Assembly (NCBI GenBank): GCA_040756905.1
Contig: JBFLYD010000054.1
Coordinates: forward strand, 1 to 64,000
Direction of reading: 5' to 3'
Source: Acidobacteriota bacterium
Lineage (GTDB): Bacteria > Acidobacteriota > Aminicenantia > JBFLYD01
DNA: 64,000 nucleotides
Shown: positions 51,774-60,975 of the stretch, one piece after another
Layout: each line of letters begins with the position of its first letter
Numbering within the stretch: the first letter of the stretch is position 1
The notes under the pieces: model-generated
Told to the model about the DNA's origin: nothing
Seen by the model: only the letters and a program-made list of their open reading frames with translations
Databases searched by the model: none
Made by a program: the position numbers and the translations under genes

Positions 51774-53186
51774 ATGTTAAAGCTTTATAATACTCTCTCT
51801 CGAAAAAAGGAAACATTCTACCCAATCGAAAAATGGGTTGTTAGATTATACACATGTGGCCCCACTGTTTATGATTTTGCTCACATAGGGAATTTTAGAA
51901 GTTATATATTTGGCGACCTTTTAAAAAGATACCTCAAATATCTGGGTTATAAGGTTATCCATGTTATGAACATAACTGATGTGGATGATAAAACAATTGC
52001 TGGAGCAAGAGATAATAACTTGCCTTTACACCAATTTACAGATAAATATATTGAAGCATTTCTCAAAGATATAAAGATTTTAAATATTCAGGAGCCTGAT
52101 TTTATGCCCAGGGCTACTGAACACCTCGATGAAATGATAAAAATCATCAAAGTTCTTCTCGATAAAGGTTTTGCCTATAAAAAAGATGGTTCAGTTTATT
52201 TCAGAATTTCCTCATTTCCAAAATACGGCGAACTCTCTCAAATTCCCATAGCTGATTCTAAAACATCGCGGTTAGCTGATTCTGATGAATATGGAAAAGA
52301 AAATGTGGCTGATTTTGCACTATGGAAATTAAAAAAAGAGAATGAGCCTTACTGGGACACAGAGATAGGTGCTGGAAGACCTGGATGGCACATTGAGTGC
52401 TCAGCAATGAGTATGAAGTATTTAGGAGAGACATTTGATGTTCATGCAGGAGGAAATGATTTGATTTTTCCCCATCATGAAAACGAAATAGCCCAATCAG
52501 AATCTTTTTCTGGAAAGAAATTTGTCAATTTCTGGCTTCACTGCTCTCACCTGATAGTCAATGGTGAAAAGATGTCAAAATCCAAGGGAAATTTCTACAC
52601 ATTGCGTGACCTACTTTCAATGGGATTTGACCCAATGGATATCAGATTTCTTCTTATCTCAACTCACTACAGAAATGTATTAAACTTTACATTTGAAAGC
52701 TTAAATCAGGCAAACGCTTCTCTAAAGAGAATAAAAGACTTTTTATATGAAATAGACACAAAAAAATTTCCAGAAGGGGAAAATCCTGAGATAAAGGAAA
52801 TTATAAATAAAGCCAAGAATAAATTTGAAAAAGGATTAAACGATGACCTAAACATCTCGATTGCATTAACTGCAATTTTTGAATCCATAACAGAGATTTA
52901 TAAGTTTATAAATTTCAATCACCTTTTCGAAGAAGACAAAAAAAACATTAAAAATTTCTTATCCAGTATTAATAATGTCTTAGGAATATTACCAGAGAAG
53001 TCCATCCACGAGCTCCCAGAACATATCATTTCAAAAATAAAAGAAAGAGAGGAAGCTCGAAAGAAAAAAGACTTTGAAAAAGCAGATGCAATAAGAGATG
53101 AGCTTTTTTCAATGGGGATAATTCTTGAGGATGCAAAGGATGGAGTTCGCTGGAAAATAATAAAAAAGGAGGATTTATATTTATGA
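51774..53186 (+). CDS. cysS: Cysteinyl-tRNA synthetase
   Basis: Charges tRNA-Cys. From ATG 51774 the protein has 470 residues and begins MLKLYNTLSRKKETF, the standard family N-terminus; a TTG 36 bases earlier is judged to be promoter. Motifs: TCGPTVYDFAHIGN (zinc cysteine and HIGH-type motif), GWHIECSAMS and HHENEIAQSE (further zinc ligands), and EKMSKSKGN. The C-terminus has the usual KKDFEKADAIRDEL helix. It overlaps the aminotransferase gene by four bases. Confidence 0.96.
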   Translation: MLKLYNTLSRKKETFYPIEKWVVRLYTCGPTVYDFAHIGNFRSYIFGDLLKRYLKYLGYKVIHVMNITDVDDKTIAGARDNNLPLHQFTDKYIEAFLKDIKILNIQEPDFMPRATEHLDEMIKIIKVLLDKGFAYKKDGSVYFRISSFPKYGELSQIPIADSKTSRLADSDEYGKENVADFALWKLKKENEPYWDTEIGAGRPGWHIECSAMSMKYLGETFDVHAGGNDLIFPHHENEIAQSESFSGKKFVNFWLHCSHLIVNGEKMSKSKGNFYTLRDLLSMGFDPMDIRFLLISTHYRNVLNFTFESLNQANASLKRIKDFLYEIDTKKFPEGENPEIKEIINKAKNKFEKGLNDDLNISIALTAIFESITEIYKFINFNHLFEEDKKNIKNFLSSINNVLGILPEKSIHELPEHIISKIKEREEARKKKDFEKADAIRDELFSMGIILEDAKDGVRWKIIKKEDLYL

Positions 53187-54511
53187 AATATCCAAATATT
53201 TTAACTGAGTTACCCGGTCCAAAAAGCCGAAAATTAATAGACTTAGATAATAAGTATGTTTCATCCTCTTATACGAGATATTACCCCCTCACAATAAAAA
53301 GAGCAAATGGAGTGCTCGTTGAAGACCTGGATGGAAACATATTTCTTGATTTCTCTGCAGGGATTGCAGTAAATTCAAGCGGCCACACCCATCCAGAAAT
53401 TGTAAAAGTTATTAAAGAACAAGCAGAAAAATTCATCCATATGTCTGGAACAGATTTTTACTACGAGCCACAAGTTTATTTAGCAAAAAAACTTTCAGAA
53501 ATCGTCCCAATTCCAGGAGAGAAAAAAGTCTTCTTTGGAAACTCTGGAACAGAAGCTGTAGAGGCTGCGATAAAACTTTCGAGGCATCATACAAAAAAAC
53601 ATGGATTTATCGCTTTTTATGGATCATTTCACGGAAGAACCATGGGCTCTCTATCTTTAACTGCATCAAAATCCATTCAGAGAAAAGGAATGGGTCCCTT
53701 TCTTTCTGAAGTTTACCATACTCCCTATGCTTATTGCTATAGATGTGTTTTTGGAAAGGAAGAAAATACATGCGAGACTGAATGTGTAAATTTTATAAAA
53801 GAATACATTTTCGAAAAGCTTGCGTCTCCTGATGATATAGCAGCAATAATTGTTGAACCAATTCAAGGAGAAGGAGGATACATAATTCCTCCAAAAAAAT
53901 TTTTCACTGAATTGAAGAAACTATGCGTGGAATATAAAATTCTTCTTATCATAGATGAGATCCAGAGTGGAATGGGAAGAACAGGTAAAATGTTTGCTTT
54001 TGAACATTTCGACATAACACCTGATATACTGTGTCTTGCTAAAGGGATAGCTTCCGGTATGCCTCTCGGGGTCATCATATCGAGAGCAGAGTTGATGAAT
54101 TGGCCTTCTGGAGCTCATGCTTCAACTTTTGGAGGCAATCCAATAAGTTCTTCAGCAGCACTGGCAACGATCAAATTATTGCAGGAAGAGCTGATAGAAA
54201 ATGCAAAAAAGATGGGCGAATTGCTCTTATCCAAGATGAAAAAATACTGCCAGGACTATGAAATAGTGGGAGATATAAGAGGCCTTGGACTTATGATAGG
54301 AATTGAACTTGTGGAAGATAAAAAATCAAAAAGAAAGGCTAAGCAAAAAAAGGATATGTTAGTTCAGCAATGTTTTAAAAGGGGACTTTTAATACTTGGA
54401 GCAGGAGAAAATGTGATAAGGTTCTGCCCATCTCTAAATATAACAGAAGAAAACATAGATGTAGCCATAGAGATATTCTATAAGTCGCTAAAAGATGTGG
54501 AAAAATCATAA
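53183..54511 (+). CDS. Class III aminotransferase (4-aminobutyrate/acetylornithine type)
   Basis: A 442-residue PLP aminotransferase. FGNSGTEAVEAAIKL, FHGRTMGSLSLT, IIDEIQSGMGRTGKMFAFEHF (key IIDEIQSGMGRTGK) and CLAKGIASGMPLG (PLP lysine) identify the class III family. A cysteine-rich insert YCYRCVFGKEENTCETEC near 190 is unusual for bacterial GabT and is seen in the archaeal-type branch. Substrates could be GABA, acetylornithine, or bulky D/L amino acids. The ATG overlaps the cysS stop, so the two genes are coupled. Confidence 0.88.
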   Translation: MKYPNILTELPGPKSRKLIDLDNKYVSSSYTRYYPLTIKRANGVLVEDLDGNIFLDFSAGIAVNSSGHTHPEIVKVIKEQAEKFIHMSGTDFYYEPQVYLAKKLSEIVPIPGEKKVFFGNSGTEAVEAAIKLSRHHTKKHGFIAFYGSFHGRTMGSLSLTASKSIQRKGMGPFLSEVYHTPYAYCYRCVFGKEENTCETECVNFIKEYIFEKLASPDDIAAIIVEPIQGEGGYIIPPKKFFTELKKLCVEYKILLIIDEIQSGMGRTGKMFAFEHFDITPDILCLAKGIASGMPLGVIISRAELMNWPSGAHASTFGGNPISSSAALATIKLLQEELIENAKKMGELLLSKMKKYCQDYEIVGDIRGLGLMIGIELVEDKKSKRKAKQKKDMLVQQCFKRGLLILGAGENVIRFCPSLNITEENIDVAIEIFYKSLKDVEKS

Positions 54512-54863
54512 CAATAGAAATAAAAAACTTGGAGAAAAAGGTGAAAAAATAGCAGAAAAATTTTTAGAAAAAAAGAATTATAAAATTTTATCCAGAAGAT
54601 TCAAAGCTATGAGAGGTGAGATAGATTTAATAGCTATGGATAAAAATATCCTTGTATTTATAGAAGTTAAGACAAGAATCGATGAAAACTTTGGGCTTCC
54701 AGAGGAATCCGTGACAATCCACAAACAAAATCAGATAAGAAAGATTGCTGAGTGTTATTTAAAAAAATATCACATGGAAAATTCTGAATGTAGATTTGAT
54801 GTTATAGGAATCATTCAAAAAAATCGAAAGCATTACATAAATCATATAAAAAATGCCTTTTAA
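54495..54863 (+). CDS. YraN / UPF0102 nuclease-fold protein
   Basis: A 122-residue protein of the UPF0102 family, with a PD-(D/E)xK-like fold: LGEKGEKIAEKFLEKKNYKILSRRFK, RGEIDLIAMD and FIEVKTR are the conserved active-site-like segments. YraN proteins are linked to DNA metabolism, but no firm activity is known. It overlaps the aminotransferase by 17 bases. Confidence 0.9.
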   Translation: MWKNHNNRNKKLGEKGEKIAEKFLEKKNYKILSRRFKAMRGEIDLIAMDKNILVFIEVKTRIDENFGLPEESVTIHKQNQIRKIAECYLKKYHMENSECRFDVIGIIQKNRKHYINHIKNAF

Positions 54864-54875
54864 GGAGAAACATAA

Positions 54876-55874
54876 ATGCCAGAACTCAGAAAAGATCCCA
54901 TAATTGGAAGATGGGTGATAATTTCAACTGAAAGAAATATGAGACCAAACGAATTCAAAAAGAATGATAATTTTCTTTTAAACGAGAAAATTGAATGCCC
55001 TTTCTGTGAGGGCAATGAACATATGACGCCTCCTGAGATACTCTCCTACAGACCAGGTGGAGGTGAACCCAACAAGAAAGGATGGATTTTAAGAGTGATT
55101 CCGAATAAATTCCCGGCACTTATAATTGAAGGAGAGTTAAACAGAAGAGGAGAGGGAATGTTTGATAAAATGAATGGAATTGGAGCCCATGAGGTAATAA
55201 TTGAGACAACCAGCCATACTGATACATGGAGTACGATGGAGCTAAAAACTCTGGAAAACATTATATGGGCATGTCGGGATCGAATACTGGATTTAAAAAA
55301 AGATAAGAGATTTAAATATATAATGATCTTCAAAAATCACGGTTTCTCTGCTGGAGCTTCTCTTTCTCATACTCATACTCAACTGATTGCCCTCCCTATA
55401 ATTCCAAAGATAGTAACAGAAGAAATGGAGGGTTCAAAGATATATTTTTCTTATAAAGAAAGATGCATATACTGCGATATAATTAAACAGGAAATTGAAG
55501 AAAATAAGAGAGTTATAACCCAGAATGATGATTTCATAGCAATCTCTCCATATGCACCCCGTTTTCCTTTCGAAACCTGGATAATTCCAAAAAATCATAA
55601 CAACTGTTTTGAAAACAGCCAGAAACATGAGATTGAAAACTTATCTATGATATTAAAAAAATTTATGGTAAAAATAGATAAACTTCTCAAACACCCATCG
55701 TACAACTTAGTAATCCATAATTCTCCATTCAATGAGGATCTCGGTGAAATGTATCACTGGCATATTGAATACATGCCATCATTGACAAAAGTAGCGGGTT
55801 TTGAATGGGGAACTGGATTTTATATCAATTCTGTTTCTCCTGAAGGAGCAGCAAAACGCCTGAAAAATATTTGA
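54876..55874 (+). CDS. galT: Galactose-1-phosphate uridylyltransferase family protein
   Basis: A 332-residue HIT-superfamily transferase that exchanges UMP between UDP-glucose and hexose 1-phosphate. RKDPIIGRWVIISTER at the start, the zinc-type CPFCEGNE cysteines, SLSHTHTQLIALP (the H-x-H-x-Q nucleophile region; HPH in classical GalT) and YHWHIEYMP are conserved. Some relatives use ADP-sugars, so the exact donor is uncertain. AAGGAGA precedes the ATG. A GalE-like gene 9 kb upstream could complete galactose interconversion. Confidence 0.85.
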   Translation: MPELRKDPIIGRWVIISTERNMRPNEFKKNDNFLLNEKIECPFCEGNEHMTPPEILSYRPGGGEPNKKGWILRVIPNKFPALIIEGELNRRGEGMFDKMNGIGAHEVIIETTSHTDTWSTMELKTLENIIWACRDRILDLKKDKRFKYIMIFKNHGFSAGASLSHTHTQLIALPIIPKIVTEEMEGSKIYFSYKERCIYCDIIKQEIEENKRVITQNDDFIAISPYAPRFPFETWIIPKNHNNCFENSQKHEIENLSMILKKFMVKIDKLLKHPSYNLVIHNSPFNEDLGEMYHWHIEYMPSLTKVAGFEWGTGFYINSVSPEGAAKRLKNI

Positions 55875-55973
55875 GAAACCTCTTACATTACATTATATAT
55901 ATAAAGTAGCAAATCCTTAAAAGTGTTATTTTATTAATAAGAAATCTCTTTTTTCGAGAAATATTGAAAAAGT

Positions 55974-56471
55974 TTATTTGCTTATTTTTCTTATTTTTGA
56001 CATGTCTTTTGAATTTAAGAATAAATCTTTAATCGTCATATTTAAAACAGGGTGTTTCAAGTCAGAAGAAATCTCTGATAGGGGAATTAAAACAAAATTT
56101 CTTTCATTCAATTTAGGATGAGGAATCTGCAAGTTCTCTTCATTTAATATTAGACTTTCATTATCATTTTTCATAGCGATCAAAATATCAATGTCAATCT
56201 CCCTTGGACCTTTCTGAATGAATCTATTCCTTCTGAAACTATCTTCAATTTTCTTAATTATTCTTAACATCTCTAAAGGTTTGAGTTCAGATCTAACTTT
56301 CAATACAACATTTATAAACCAATTTTGATCTTTAAAATCGACAGGTTCAGTTAAATAGAAACTGGAAGATTTTACCAATTCAATGTTTTTTTCTTGAATT
56401 AAACGGATAGCCTTCTTTAAATTGGATAGTCGATTCCCCCTATTACTCCCCAAGGACAGATAATAAAACAT
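55974..56471 (-). CDS. folK: 2-amino-4-hydroxy-6-hydroxymethyldihydropteridine pyrophosphokinase
   Basis: Transfers pyrophosphate to the pterin in folate synthesis. The 165-residue protein has YLSLGSNRGNRLSNLKKAI at the start, YLTEPVDFKDQNWFINVVLK, GPREIDIDIL (metal-binding aspartates) and IPHPKLNERNFVLIPLSEI. The length is standard. It follows the outer-membrane gene by eight bases on the same strand. No other folate genes are nearby. Confidence 0.95.
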   Translation of the reverse strand: MFYYLSLGSNRGNRLSNLKKAIRLIQEKNIELVKSSSFYLTEPVDFKDQNWFINVVLKVRSELKPLEMLRIIKKIEDSFRRNRFIQKGPREIDIDILIAMKNDNESLILNEENLQIPHPKLNERNFVLIPLSEISSDLKHPVLNMTIKDLFLNSKDMSKIRKISK

Positions 56472-56479
56472 ATTGAAAG

Positions 56480-57304
56480 CTAAAATTTATATTTAACAAA
56501 AATATTCAAGGATATGCCTGACAATTCAAAAATAAATACTTTATTCTCTCCATATTTATTCTCGTACATTAAAGATTTCCCTATTTGTTCGGGATTCTCT
56601 GTATTCTTTTTAACCTCAAAATCTTTTAGATTTCCAAGAATATATTTCAAATCGAGGCATAAAGAAAAACTCTTCAGATATGGAATTGGGAATTCAACGC
56701 CTGCATCCAGATGGGGAACAAGCTTCCTCTTAACAGCCTTCATCTCAGACCTGCTAAAATAAACATTCTTTCCCTCAACGTTTTCCTCCCACAAAATTGA
56801 ATTTGAAAATTTTACTACATAATACCCTGCTCCAGCTCCTGCGTAGCAGTTAAAAAATCTAAAAGGAAAAATGTATTTGACTGTTAAATTCAGGGGTAAA
56901 ATTGATATTAGAAAATCTCCTGAAAATTTAAATTCATCAGCTTTATTATTAGTCTCAAAAACTCCTTTAAGTTCATAGGCAGGCTCGTATTTCCACTTTC
57001 CTATGCCAAATGATAAAATATATCTATCATAAAATTCGAGGTCGATTTCTCCACCATAGAATAAGTTTCCCTCTATCTCTTTAAGTTCTTTTAAATTAGT
57101 TTTGGCTCCTGCTGAGTCAAAAACATCTCTCCAGAAATCAAGTCTATCATTGTAATAAGTAACAATTTCAGAGTTAAATGTCCTTGCAGAAGGAAAATAA
57201 TAACCTCCATTTAAAGCAAATGAAAATTTTATCTCTGATTTCAATAAACATGGCAATAAAAGAAGAATTCCATAGAGAACTATTAATTTTCTCAATTTCT
57301 TCAC
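56480..57304 (-). CDS. Outer-membrane beta-barrel protein
   Basis: A 274-residue exported protein (signal peptide about 1-23). Alternating hydrophobic strands such as KFSFALNGGYYFP, YILSFGIGKWKYEP, FNCYAGAGAGYYVVKF and SLCLDLKYILGNL, and a final LNIFVKYKF ending in phenylalanine, are typical of small outer-membrane barrels recognised by BamA. The function is unknown. It lies back to back with another barrel gene at 57628, with a repeat element between. GGAGG-like purines precede the ATG. Confidence 0.75.
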   Translation of the reverse strand: MKKLRKLIVLYGILLLLPCLLKSEIKFSFALNGGYYFPSARTFNSEIVTYYNDRLDFWRDVFDSAGAKTNLKELKEIEGNLFYGGEIDLEFYDRYILSFGIGKWKYEPAYELKGVFETNNKADEFKFSGDFLISILPLNLTVKYIFPFRFFNCYAGAGAGYYVVKFSNSILWEENVEGKNVYFSRSEMKAVKRKLVPHLDAGVEFPIPYLKSFSLCLDLKYILGNLKDFEVKKNTENPEQIGKSLMYENKYGENKVFIFELSGISLNIFVKYKF

Positions 57305-57440
57305 CTTTCCCTCCTGATTTAGAATATGCTCTTTTGAAATAATTTTAATTCTTTAAATTATCCTTATTGCATTTCTATGTCAAGAAATGATAAACAAAAA
57401 AATGAAACTTTTTTGTACAGTTGAATCAATTTTAGAACAC

Positions 57441-57502
57441 TTTAATGTCACGTTACTTAAATATCATTTTTTATACTCATGTGACATTTCACTTTCCCTA
57501 TG
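57441..57502. repeat. Repeat family A, copy in reverse orientation
   Basis: TTTAATGTCACGTTACTTAA through GTGACATTTCACTTTCCC and TATGG follows the reverse complement of the 13.1-kb copy, including the outer CCCTATGG block. It sits in the 323-base gap between the divergent barrel genes. The rest of that gap holds the promoter at 57559-57587 and AT-rich sequence with no other signal I can support. Confidence 0.6.
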
Positions 57503-57558
57503 GAGACAAACCTCGTATGAACTTCGGTTTCTTACGGCAAGCTTCCTTAGAGGCTTTA

Positions 57559-57587
57559 TTGAGATTCTATGATAAAAAGGCTATAAA
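57559..57587 (+). promoter_or_regulatory. Promoter of the second barrel gene
   Basis: TTGAGA (57559-57564), 17 nt and TATAAA (57582-57587) lie 40 bases before the ATG at 57628, which has GGAGGG as ribosome site, so this is a conventional leadered promoter. Confidence 0.5.
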
Positions 57588-57627
57588 TTGGCATTAAAAT
57601 TGCTTAAATTTTTTCGGAGGGAAAGAT

Positions 57628-58296
57628 ATGAGAAAAATTTTATTAGGAACTTTTTTATTTTTTCTGCCATTAGCATTATTTTCGGATATTTTAACATTCA
57701 GACTTGGCTCTACTATGTTGAAACAAGAAAGCGACCTCTGGCAGATAAACCGTGAAAATTTATACCTGAAAAAGAATGACTTCAACGGAAAATTTTTTAG
57801 TGGCGAATTCGAGTTCAGGACGAGAAAATTCAAAAATCTAAGTTTTTCTTTTGAATACTCCTCATATGAAAGGTCGAAAGTTACATCCTATCGTGATTAT
57901 GAATATTCAGATGGCTCTCCAATCACACAGACGCTTAAATTAAAGATTACACCCCTTGAAATAAACATGAAATACTATCCTCTTGGACTCCTTGGAACTA
58001 TGATTCCTTATTTTGGAGCTGGAACTGGCATATATTTCTGGAATTACCAACAGGAAGGTGATTTCATAGACTTCAATGATTATTCTATTTTCACAGGAAG
58101 TTACAATACTTCAACCCAGGATTTCGGAGCAAATTTAAGAGCTGGTTTGATATTTAAAATCAGCAATTCAATTGGCTTAACCGGTGATGCAAAATATATA
58201 TGGCTAAAGGGAAAACTCTCTGATGAATTTCAGGGCTTTGAAAAATTTGACTTAAATGGATTTTACTTCAGCTTTGGGATTTCTTTCCTTTTCTAA
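57628..58296 (+). CDS. Outer-membrane beta-barrel protein, OmpW-like size
   Basis: A 222-residue exported protein (signal peptide about 1-19, cleavage near ALFS). Amphipathic strands with aromatic girdles (FSGEFEFRTRKFKNLSFSFEYSSYE, key LSFSFEYSSYE; ITPLEINMKYYPL; IPYFGAGTGIYFWNY; FGANLRAGLIFKI; FYFSFGISFLF) and a terminal phenylalanine indicate an eight-stranded barrel. It resembles the neighbouring barrel at 56480-57304 only in design. Role unknown. Confidence 0.78.
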   Translation: MRKILLGTFLFFLPLALFSDILTFRLGSTMLKQESDLWQINRENLYLKKNDFNGKFFSGEFEFRTRKFKNLSFSFEYSSYERSKVTSYRDYEYSDGSPITQTLKLKITPLEINMKYYPLGLLGTMIPYFGAGTGIYFWNYQQEGDFIDFNDYSIFTGSYNTSTQDFGANLRAGLIFKISNSIGLTGDAKYIWLKGKLSDEFQGFEKFDLNGFYFSFGISFLF

Positions 58297-58325
58297 GCAG
58301 GAAGGGCGGCCTTTATTTTTAATGT

Positions 58326-58979
58326 TTATAAGCTCTCCAATTTCTTAAAGCTTTCCTTCGTTCCAAGTATAACCAGTGAATCACTCTCTTTGATGATAAA
58401 ATTTGGTTCAATTAGAAACTGTAGCTCATCTTTAATTGTATCTCTTATAGCGATAATTTGAATTTTGTACTTATTTCTCAAGTCTAAATCTTTAATGCTT
58501 TTACCAACAAATTTTTCCGGAGGAGCTATCTCTTCAATTGATACATCCGGAGAAAGCTGAAGAAAATCAAGAATATTTTTTGAACTCAATATGTTTGCAA
58601 GCCTTATAGCTTCATCTTTTTCTGGATAAATAGTCTGATGGGCCCCTATTAATTCGAGTATTTTGCCATGATCCTCTGATAAAGCTTTTACTATTATATT
58701 TTTAACGCCTAGTTCTTTTAGATGAAGCGCTATCAAAATACTTCCTTCCATTTCAGGACCAAGACTTACTATTACTCCGTCAGAATCAGCAACGTCTAAT
58801 TCTTCCAGAGTTTCTTTATTTCTTGCATCTGCAACGATTGCATTGGAGACAAATTCTTTTATATTATTTATTTTATCTTTATCAACATCAATAGCGAGAA
58901 CATCATTTCCCTTTTCATATAAAGTTTTCGCGACATTTTCTCCAAAGCTTCCAAGCCCAATTACAACGAATTTACTCAT
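58326..58979 (-). CDS. TrkA/KtrA-type potassium channel regulatory protein
   Basis: A 217-residue cytosolic RCK protein that gates the partner K+ channel in response to nucleotides. VIGLGSFGENVAKTL is the Rossmann RCK-N motif with the acidic DVDKDK that favours NAD(H)/ATP binding, and the C-terminal RCK-C domain (about 135-217) ends LVILGTKESFKKL. The single RCK pair makes it KtrA-like rather than the double-length E. coli TrkA. It lies ten bases after the TrkH gene. Confidence 0.92.
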   Translation of the reverse strand: MSKFVVIGLGSFGENVAKTLYEKGNDVLAIDVDKDKINNIKEFVSNAIVADARNKETLEELDVADSDGVIVSLGPEMEGSILIALHLKELGVKNIIVKALSEDHGKILELIGAHQTIYPEKDEAIRLANILSSKNILDFLQLSPDVSIEEIAPPEKFVGKSIKDLDLRNKYKIQIIAIRDTIKDELQFLIEPNFIIKESDSLVILGTKESFKKLESL

Positions 58980-58989
58980 CTTTACCTCC

Positions 58990-60321
58990 TTATCCTATCA
59001 TTATTTTTTCTTCTGGATACTGTAAGTCAACTTTTGCTTCAGTAACACCCATTGCATATATTAAAGTAATAGGTCCTACTCTCCCGATAAACATAGTAAC
59101 AATTAATACAACTTTACCAAAAGAATTAATCATAGATGTAATTCCCCTCGAAAGTCCCACTGTTCCAAAAGCTGAAAATACCTCAAATGTAACATCTTCA
59201 AATCTCAGATTTTTCTGCGATATCAGCATTAAAAAGCAAGATATGCCAACGACTATTAAAGCAATCAAAAATATCGTTAAAGCTTTCTGGGAATGATCCA
59301 AAGGGATGTTTCTGTTAAAAAATCTAATTGAAAGTCTGTTTCTAAGTCTTGCTCTTAGGTATCCAACCAAAACTGCGAATGTAGTGGTTTTAATCCCTCC
59401 TCCTGTAGATCCTGGAGATGCTCCTATAAACATAAGTAAAATAATTAACAAAACTGCTCCATTTGAAACCAAAGAAATGTCTATTGTAGTAAGCCCAGCT
59501 GTTCTCGGTGTCACTGATTGAAACACAGAACTCAATACTTTTGCTTTTATGGGCAATTCTGATAGAGACTTATTCCATTCCATCAGCATAAATAAAAAGG
59601 AAGAAATAATAATCAGAAAAAAGGAACTAAAAAGAACAATCTTTACTTGAACTGGCATCTTGAATGATCTTCTTCTTTTGAAATTTCCTATATATTCTTT
59701 CAGATTTCTCAGCACAAAAAAACCAATTCCCCCAGAAAAAATCAGAAATATAATAATTATATTTATCCATATACTATCGACATACTTAATTAAGTTGGAA
59801 TTGAACAGAGAGAAACCAGCATTGCAAAAAGCAGAAATTGAATGGAAAATTGAATAATATATCGACTTGTTTAAAGGAAACTCATTATTCCAATAAAAAA
59901 ATAAAAGCAAAGCGCCAGTTAATTCTATCGAGAATGTAAAAATAATTATTTCAAAAATCAATTTACGTAAATTTTTGATAGGAGAATGTAAAAAACTCTC
60001 CTGTATTATTATTCCATTTTTAAATGAAAATCTTTTTCCCACAATCAAAGCTATAAAAGAAGAAAATGTCATTAATCCTAACCCTCCCAGTTGAATCAGG
60101 GTTAACACAATCAATTGCCCAAAAAACGTAAGATTATCGGAAATGCTCATAGAAGAAAGTCCTGTTACACAGGTTGCAGAAGCAGCTGTAAATAATGCAT
60201 CTATTAATCTCAATTTATAATTATCTTTTACTGAAAAAGGAAGAAGCAATAAAATAGTTCCCGATATTATCAAAAATAAAAAGCTTAATATTAATATTTG
60301 AGGGGGTTTTAAATTTTTCAA
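58990..60321 (-). CDS. TrkH/KtrB-type potassium transporter
   Basis: A 443-residue K+ channel-like protein with four M1-P-M2 repeats. Selectivity-filter stretches are SATCVTGLSS, SAFCNAGFSLF, TPRTAGLTTID and SAFGTVGLSRGIT, each holding the key glycine. About ten hydrophobic helices can be counted. It pairs with the downstream TrkA/KtrA gene. Its start overlaps the stop of the signal peptidase gene by four bases. It serves potassium uptake. Confidence 0.93.
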   Translation of the reverse strand: MKNLKPPQILILSFLFLIISGTILLLLPFSVKDNYKLRLIDALFTAASATCVTGLSSMSISDNLTFFGQLIVLTLIQLGGLGLMTFSSFIALIVGKRFSFKNGIIIQESFLHSPIKNLRKLIFEIIIFTFSIELTGALLLFFYWNNEFPLNKSIYYSIFHSISAFCNAGFSLFNSNLIKYVDSIWINIIIIFLIFSGGIGFFVLRNLKEYIGNFKRRRSFKMPVQVKIVLFSSFFLIIISSFLFMLMEWNKSLSELPIKAKVLSSVFQSVTPRTAGLTTIDISLVSNGAVLLIILLMFIGASPGSTGGGIKTTTFAVLVGYLRARLRNRLSIRFFNRNIPLDHSQKALTIFLIALIVVGISCFLMLISQKNLRFEDVTFEVFSAFGTVGLSRGITSMINSFGKVVLIVTMFIGRVGPITLIYAMGVTEAKVDLQYPEEKIMIG

Positions 60322-60839
60322 ATTTCCCTAAATTTGCCGAGAGGCCAGTATATCAATAAAGCCTTTCCATAAATATATTTTTCTGGAACCAGCCATCCAA
60401 CTCTACTATCGTTGGATGAATTTCTGTGGTCGCCCAGCACAAAATAGAATCCAGAAGGAATTGAAATGGGTTCCATATTCTCATGAGACCTGAATGGTTC
60501 TTTTATATAAGGTTCATTGATTTTTTTGCTATTTATGTATATATTTCCATCTCTTATCTCGATGATTTCATTGGGTAATCCTATCACTCTTTTGATGAAT
60601 GATTTCTTTGGATTATAAGGGTACCAGAAAACAACCACATCGCCTCTTTTGATTTTTGAGAATTTATATATAAGTTTGTTTACAATAACTCTTTCATCAT
60701 TCTTTATCAGGGGTTCCATACTGCTTCCTTCCACTTTAAAAGCCTGGGCAATATGAGAGATAAAAATAAAAGCTATTAAAAGAGAAATTGCTAATTCCAA
60801 GAATAAATTAGTTAAGAATTTTTTCCTTTTTTCGCCCAT
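60318..60839 (-). CDS. lepB: Signal peptidase I
   Basis: Cleaves signal peptides on the outer face of the inner membrane by a Ser/Lys dyad. The 173-residue protein has one N-terminal membrane helix (about 10-30), nucleophile S40 in EGSSMEPL, general base K83 in FIKRVIGLP, and the GDHRNSSNDSR box. It lies upstream of the Trk genes, which it overlaps. It has only a weak ribosome site. Confidence 0.95.
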   Translation of the reverse strand: MGEKRKKFLTNLFLELAISLLIAFIFISHIAQAFKVEGSSMEPLIKNDERVIVNKLIYKFSKIKRGDVVVFWYPYNPKKSFIKRVIGLPNEIIEIRDGNIYINSKKINEPYIKEPFRSHENMEPISIPSGFYFVLGDHRNSSNDSRVGWLVPEKYIYGKALLIYWPLGKFREI

Positions 60840-60975
60840 TCTATCTTTCAGGAAAAAATGAAATTTCCATTAAATTTAAAACACAAATATTAATACATAG
60901 AGGCTTCTTTGTCAAATTTACGTTTTAAATTCTCTACCTTTTAATTTTTATTAAGATTTTTGTTTTAAGAAAAAT

